Positions 58,821-64,000 of a stretch of DNA of 64,000 nt are shown in pieces. A program made the translations under genes and the position numbers. A model generated the notes under the pieces. The model ran no database searches. It was not told where the DNA came from and saw nothing but the letters and a program-made list of their open reading frames with translations. This DNA comes from Saccharum officinarum. Its lineage: Eukaryota > Streptophyta > Magnoliopsida > Poales > Poaceae. Numbering within the stretch: position 1 is the first letter of the stretch; each line of letters opens with the position of its first letter. Location of the stretch: the NCBI GenBank assembly GCA_020631735.1, contig CM036179.1, forward strand, positions 21,195,063 to 21,259,062, written 5' to 3'.

Positions 58821-60430
58821 TATAATCCAAACTGATCAAAATTAGTATATGCACTGCATGGTATAAAGCTAATCAATAGACGATTTTATAATTAAGAATT
58901 TGGTAGAAACATGCCGTGCATCCAGCACCAATAGTAGACTAAAACACAGACAATATGTAACATTTGATGGTCTGACCATAAAATTTAGAGGTATGACATG
59001 AACATCTCCAATTTTTCTGCTATTCTGTTTCTGTGCTCGATAATTTCTGGTACCACATTAGCTGGTTAAGGAACTTCTATGATGCAAAAGCATGCATTGA
59101 ATATGTCCAGCAAGATAGCTGTAGTGGTCCCTTAACATTAACCCAATCCTTTGCATCTATCCTATTCAAATAGACCAGTGATGTCATCTTAATTAAGATT
59201 GCGAAGCACATCATATTAACTTATTCATTTTGTGATGGTGTGGTCTTGTCATACACTAGATCTACCCAGAATGGTTTAAATAAAGATCAAATGAAGTATG
59301 TTTTAATTAATTAAACAGCATACCAAGGGTAAACATGGTAGAACGTTTCTGCAATTGTAAAGGGATATTTGTACATAGAAACTATAGCTTGTGGAACAGA
59401 AAATTATTGAATGTTGCAATAGTTAGAATGAATAATATGTTCTACCTGCTAATTTGTTATTCCACTGAATCTTTTATTTTTTTTGCACTCAAACTATTGC
59501 TAGTAACCTTTCCAAAAGCATGTTGCATCAGATACGCAGGGAGTGAACAGAATATGAATACAAAAGATAGCGATTGAACATTCACAATAAGGAGTAAATT
59601 GGATGCAAAAAAAACGTTACAGAGTGTGGGTTCAGCTATATTTTCCAGCATAGTTACTTCTCATCAAATTGTTATATTGTCAGATTCAGCGCAGCATCTT
59701 TGGCTACCAATGAGCTATGGACAGTTTACCAACCCATATACTAGACATCTGGTAAGGACAACCACTAGAGCGTAAGATCCAACCTGCCCCTTTGAGTAGG
59801 GATAGGTACTGCAGGTCCACAACATAGTGGTCCTGAAATACTTTCTAATCTTTCGTGATGTTAATTTGTTTATTCAGATCAGCATACACCTCACTACTCT
59901 TATGGAATTGTACATGGTAACATTCAACCAAAAGCACAATAATACTTTCAGTTTTCAGTAATACAGCACTATTCCGATTTGAATCTCCCTTCTCCAATAT
60001 AACTTAATGAAATAACTCAGGAGGTGAAAGAATATTCTGGTAGCCTACAAGATATAATAAAGCTAATCGATTTTCAATCCAACTACATGTCCATTTGAGG
60101 ATAAAAAAAACTAGAGGCAGCACAGGAAAAGTCAACTGTATCATATGCATTTGACTTACATTTTATTGAACTTTATAATGTATCTTGTTTATGTTTCTTG
60201 AATGAATTGATCTCAGACTGTCAGACATCATGCATTGAGAAATAATCTTGGACTGTTTGCCCCTGTTGGGTCTGCGAATGCTGCAAATTCAGGAATAGTA
60301 TGAACTCTAGAGATAACCAACTTATCCTTCCGGTAGACAAACGGGTTGAAAAGACAGTTCCAGATAAACATGCAAAAACGTCATATTTCATTTCAAGAAA
60401 GATTGAGAGCAACTCTTTCACACATGTTGG
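58821..60430. other. Intergenic, AT-rich, nothing recognised
   Basis: No open frame with a recognisable domain. The last 200 bases are the likely 3' UTR of the helicase gene on the minus strand. Confidence 0.4.
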
Positions 60431-62011
60431 TCAAGAACGAGACCTAGAACTCAATTTTCTCTTCCTCTCGCTACCAACATAAACACCAGCTGTATATCTT
60501 GAATTTGCAAGTTCCCGGGGTATCGGGGCTCCTGCAGTCTTCAGAACCTGAACAAGCTCTTTGAAAATCCTTCTATCCTCCTCATTCACAAACACAACAG
60601 CCATACCCTCCTCACCCATTCGAGATGCCCTACCAACTTGGTGAATATATTCATCAATGGAATTTGGTATGTCAAACAATATCACTTGACGTACTTTCAG
60701 GAGATCCATTCCACGCCCCAGGACACCAGTAGAAACAATGACAGATACTTCTCCTGTCAAAAACCTTCTCAAATTCTCTCTTCTCTCTTTCATCGTCTTC
60801 TCGCCATGGATAGAAACGACCTCTAATCCAATAGCAACAGTAATTGCTTCAGACAACAGATCAGCTCCAACTCTGGAACTCACAAACACAACAGCAGGAG
60901 GTTTAAAATGTTGCTTGTTTTTCATTATCTCAAAAATCTTCTGCTTCTTCTTCTTAGACTCCACCCAAATGACCACTTGTTTAACTGATTTGGTTGGTCT
61001 GTTTGGGTTCCCACAAGAGATACTTATCACATTCTTAGCCAGTGAGTTAGACATCTTCTCAACTTCTGAATGTAATGTTGCTGAAAACATCATAACCTGT
61101 GGGTGTGAAAGTGACTGAAAAATCTGCATGGCCTGATCCCTGAATCCCCTCTCCAGCAAGCAGTCCACCTCATCCAAAACGAATACAGAAACATAGGTAA
61201 GGTCAACATTGTGTTTCATGAGAAGATCAATTAGCCTCCCAGGGGTGCCAACAATTAACTCAATACCATTTTCAATTCTGTAAATTTGCTGAGGCAATGG
61301 ATCTCCACCGACAACTAGAGCAGTTTTGAAAGGCAAACCTTTACCAAGCACTTTTGCTTGCTCTTCTACCTGCAGGCATAGCTCTCTAGTTGGAGCAAGA
61401 ACTATAGCCAGCGGTCCTTGATTGCTTGTGCATTCTTGTGATCTTACTCGTGAACAATGAGCAATTATGGGAATTAGAAAAGATGCAGTTTTCCCTGAAC
61501 CAGTCTCAGCAGAAACAAGTAAGCTCCTATTACTCATTGATGCAGGGATAACTTGCATCTGCACTGGAGTAGGCATACAATATCCCGCAGTCTCAAGATT
61601 GTGCACAAGCTTCTCAGGAAGACCACAGGCAGAGAAACACACGATTGGATCAGGAACAGCATCACCCTTGACACAAATGTCAAGTTTACTCCTCAGTGAA
61701 CTGATCCGGCGGTCAGCTAAAGTAGGTATATTTGGAAAATTAATGTCCTTAATACAGAAGCTCTCATCTCCCAGAGGAAGGTTCACACGCTGTGCTGCTT
61801 TTACTGCTGGCTTTGTTTTAGCAGTGATCCGAGCAAGAAGAATTGTCTTGCATTCCACACTGCAGATGTCATCATCAGTCTGATCACATATGTATTCACC
61901 ATATCGGCCACACACAACACAGCGAGGCTCCCCAGGAAGAGCTTCTCTCTGCTCAAAGCATCTTTCCTTCACAGGTAAATCTGCAAGTAACATATATGAG
62001 GGAAAAGACAT
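60431..62011 (-). CDS. RH41: DEAD-box ATP-dependent RNA helicase 41 with HIT zinc finger
   Basis: Single exon, 526 residues from the only in-frame ATG (62011). An N-terminal HIT-type zinc finger (C31-x2-C34, C42, C50-x3-C54) is what sets plant RH41 apart. The helicase core follows: Q motif (FSACGLPEKL), AETGSGKT (168-175), PTRE (207-210), TPGRL (256-260), motif II as DEVD (280-283), SAT (310-312), VVFVSSR, STGVLGRGMD and motif VI HQVGRASR (457-464). The C-terminus is basic/Ser-Arg (KRKLSSRSRS). These enzymes remodel RNA or RNPs with ATP; the exact RNA target is unknown. Odd: DEVD instead of DEAD and HQVGRASR instead of HRIGRTGR. The frame stays open 114 codons upstream to 62353 without an ATG, probably 5' UTR or an upstream exon; CCTCAG just before the ATG could be an acceptor. 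Confidence 0.94.
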   Translation of the reverse strand: MSFPSYMLLADLPVKERCFEQREALPGEPRCVVCGRYGEYICDQTDDDICSVECKTILLARITAKTKPAVKAAQRVNLPLGDESFCIKDINFPNIPTLADRRISSLRSKLDICVKGDAVPDPIVCFSACGLPEKLVHNLETAGYCMPTPVQMQVIPASMSNRSLLVSAETGSGKTASFLIPIIAHCSRVRSQECTSNQGPLAIVLAPTRELCLQVEEQAKVLGKGLPFKTALVVGGDPLPQQIYRIENGIELIVGTPGRLIDLLMKHNVDLTYVSVFVLDEVDCLLERGFRDQAMQIFQSLSHPQVMMFSATLHSEVEKMSNSLAKNVISISCGNPNRPTKSVKQVVIWVESKKKKQKIFEIMKNKQHFKPPAVVFVSSRVGADLLSEAITVAIGLEVVSIHGEKTMKERRENLRRFLTGEVSVIVSTGVLGRGMDLLKVRQVILFDIPNSIDEYIHQVGRASRMGEEGMAVVFVNEEDRRIFKELVQVLKTAGAPIPRELANSRYTAGVYVGSERKRKLSSRSRS

Positions 62012-62860
62012 TGATATCTGAGGCGGTAAGCGGCTCCTGCTTGCCCGCGAGGCGCGGGGCACAGCGGATTCCTGAGGCGGTTGGCCGCAACGGCGCGTCC
62101 GGTGAGATCGAGGCCCCCCACACACCGACCTCGCCCGTCGGCTGCGATTTCCCGCAAAGGGCGCTGTCGACAACTCCGCTTCAACCAGGCAGAGAGGTAG
62201 GCTCGCCACTGCAACGCCTCGCGGCTCCGGAATCCGGATCACGGTGCGGCGGCCGGCGAAGAAGGTGCTGCGGCCTGCGGATGAAACGGCGAGAATAGAG
62301 AGGAGAGCACGCGCGTCCTGGTCTGCGGCGTGCGTGCGGGCGTGAGAAACCACGAGGAGGGATGGTGGGCCTGTTTGTTTCGAAGGCCGTATGGACGGAA
62401 GTGGACTGTACCTGATGGGCCTTTTGACTATAGGTCGTACTATTTGGGCCTGTGTTCTATTTTTCGTGGGCCAAGTGAGTTCAAGTGAAATGTTTTCGGT
62501 TTCTCTCCCGTTTTTTTTTCTCCTTTTTCTTTCTGATGACTATAACTGAGTACATTACACCATGAGAAATAGTTTCACAATATTACATTTTGCATATTGT
62601 TAAACTATACATATTTATAGTAATCGATAGTCGAAGTTATAAATGTTTGAATTAGAATAAAACTAGAACTACAAACTTTATGAAACGGGAAAGTACTATA
62701 TTTGCATGAATGTACCTATTCCAGGTCAATATATTTGCGTGATCTAACACTCTGTCCCAGTTTTTAGCTGAGGGAAAAAGATCAAAGGTATTAAGGTATA
62801 ATGTGATGTGAACATACCAAAATGGTAGTGCGGTACACCAGGACCGAAGATGGTCTCCAG

Positions 62861-62965
62861 TTCGCTTATCAGTTGTACTTTTTCAGTGAAGAATTAGTGT
62901 TTTCTCTCACGACAAATCACCGAACATTATTTTTCAGCCTGACTTTTCAGCAAAACGAACAGGGC
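62861..62965. mobile_element. MITE of the TGAGAGAAAA group
   Basis: Begins TTCGCTTATCAG and ends AAAACGAACAGG; the inner wording (TTTCTCTCACGACAAATCACCGAACA) mirrors the element at 46588-46709. Ends are roughly inverted. Non-coding. Confidence 0.55.
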
Positions 62966-63172
62966 GTCACGAAGGATGGAATGAAATGGAGTGTGGCGAA
63001 GTTAAAATTAAAATGTAAAACCAAATTAGTCCGTACCAAATCGTCGTCTCTCTCAGCTCCCTAGACTTGGTACCTACTGTGACGGCCACCACCGATGCAA
63101 AGTCACATAAATCAAAGTCACATGAATCACAGTGGTGTTGGTGGTCTTTTTGGCATAGCTCACGATAACTTT

Positions 63173-63420
63173 TTGTCAAACACTTAATTCTAAAACAGCT
63201 TTATGGGCTCTTCTTCTCACAAAGACATGAGTTGAGAAGAAGCTGAAAATAGTAGCTTATCCTAGCTCTCTCCCAGTCTCCCCTCATGAGCCGTTGGTGA
63301 AGCTTTTTGCTAAACACTTTTTTAAAAACAGCTCAACTTCACTAAAAGAGCGGCTTGTAAAGATGTTTTCCAAAAAAACAACTTCAGTAGTGAAGCTGAG
63401 CTGTGGCAAACAGGTCATAT
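63173..63420. mobile_element. Possible hAT-like MITE
   Basis: Left TTGTCAAACACTT and right GTGGCAAACAGG flank sequence with repeated AGCTGA/TCAGCT-like words, typical of grass non-coding hAT elements. No clean target duplication, so low confidence. Confidence 0.35.
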
Positions 63421-63715
63421 ATCGTTTCTAAAGCTAATTCCAATTACAAGTCGATCTTTAACATGCAAGTCATTCACATCATGACCCACTAACTATTCAC
63501 ATCATCTTTCACTAATAGTGATGTCATCGATATCTTACTAACTATAAAACCCCATAATACAAGCTATCTACATCATATCCATTTAATTTCATTTAAAAAT
63601 TTTTATAATCTCCGCAGCGACGCACGAAATATCTTTAGTTATAAGATATACGTGTGATGGTCCAAACCATGAAGAAACGGCATCGAAGAGCATTTGTGTA
63701 CGCTGCCGTGTGAAG

Positions 63716-63805
63716 CTCTGCGTTTTAGCCAAATCGAAAACTCCACGTAGGGAGCGGTAGAGGCTCTGCGTGACTGCGTTTTAGCCAAATCGAAACCGCA
63801 GAGCC
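63716..63805. repeat. Short direct repeat CTGCGTTTTAGCCAAATCGAAA
   Basis: The words CTGCGTTTTAGCCAAATC and GAAA occur twice, near 63718 and 63774. The rest to 64000 shows only a (GGCT)n run near 63893-63911 and no supported gene. Confidence 0.7.
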
Positions 63806-64000
63806 GTAGAGCCCATCATCTTGTTCGTTTCGCAAGGACTCATAGTTCCCATGAGAATATGCAACGATTCAACGAACAAGGTAGGTACCGCCGGCTGGCT
63901 GGCTGGCTGGCTATCAACATCAACGATCCCTGTCCTTCGGAGGCCACGTTCGCGGTCCCGTCCCGGTTGTTTGCTTCACGGATCGAAACAGCTGCGCGGT

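Noticed and set aside
62012..62353. 114-residue N-terminal extension of RH41
   Set aside because: No ATG in this stretch (it begins at a GTG) and the composition is low-complexity; treated as 5' UTR or an upstream exon.

Overview
This is a plant nuclear genomic window, almost certainly from a grass. The support is three host genes of ordinary cereal type (RRP8, a SHINE-type AP2/ERF factor and RH41) set in DNA packed with grass-style MITEs and LTR retrotransposons. The long-LTR Ty3/gypsy chromovirus and the solo LTRs would suit an Andropogoneae genome such as sugarcane, Miscanthus or sorghum, but I cannot prove the genus from sequence alone. One 100-base run of N (35773-35872) marks an assembly gap of unknown true size.

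Layout. 1-5532: RRP8, a nucleolar rRNA methyltransferase gene on the minus strand, nine exons resolved, last few codons off the left edge, LINE debris in its third intron. 5617-11396: intergenic DNA with a MITE nested in a MITE, a tRNA-derived SINE with perfect hallmarks, a 44-bp minisatellite and GC-rich islands without recognisable genes. 11397-17486: two solo LTRs of one copia-like family, each with a perfect 5-bp target duplication, around a small hAT MITE. 19944-34464: a complete 14.5-kb Ty3/gypsy chromovirus on the minus strand (TSD AGCAG) with gag-protease, pol with a C-terminal chromodomain-like region, PBS and PPT. 35873-40714: a diverged relative of that element's LTR in the opposite orientation, left end lost in the gap. 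40715-45122: two more LTRs of the copia-like family. 45123-51700: intergenic with foldback MITEs. 52011-52726: SHINE-type AP2/ERF gene. 55455-58812: an apparently intact hAT transposon with transposase, TIRs, 8-bp TSD and GGATACG subterminal repeats. 60431-62011: RH41, a HIT-finger DEAD-box helicase. The rest to 64000 is intergenic.

The most interesting material is in the chromovirus and its relative. (1) Upstream of gag, on the sense strand, lies a stretch that reads as the N-terminal tail of histone H3 (RTKQTARKSTGG...), followed by a 276-codon open frame with a coiled coil and acidic tail. An element whose integrase seems to carry a chromodomain thus also seems to carry an H3-tail mimic. 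(2) Both this LTR and its diverged relative contain a short open frame sharing the peptide LPECPDHRPSSF although 10 of those 12 codons differ synonymously, a strong sign of selection on a protein encoded inside an LTR; a second, equal-length 62-nt exon-like unit lies downstream in both. (3) The two LTRs of the complete element differ almost only by 1-3 base indels, pointing to consensus error, so the frameshifts in its genes may not be real. (4) The copia-like LTRs share a GCGTCCGGTC array and a hairpin with a compensatory base-pair change.
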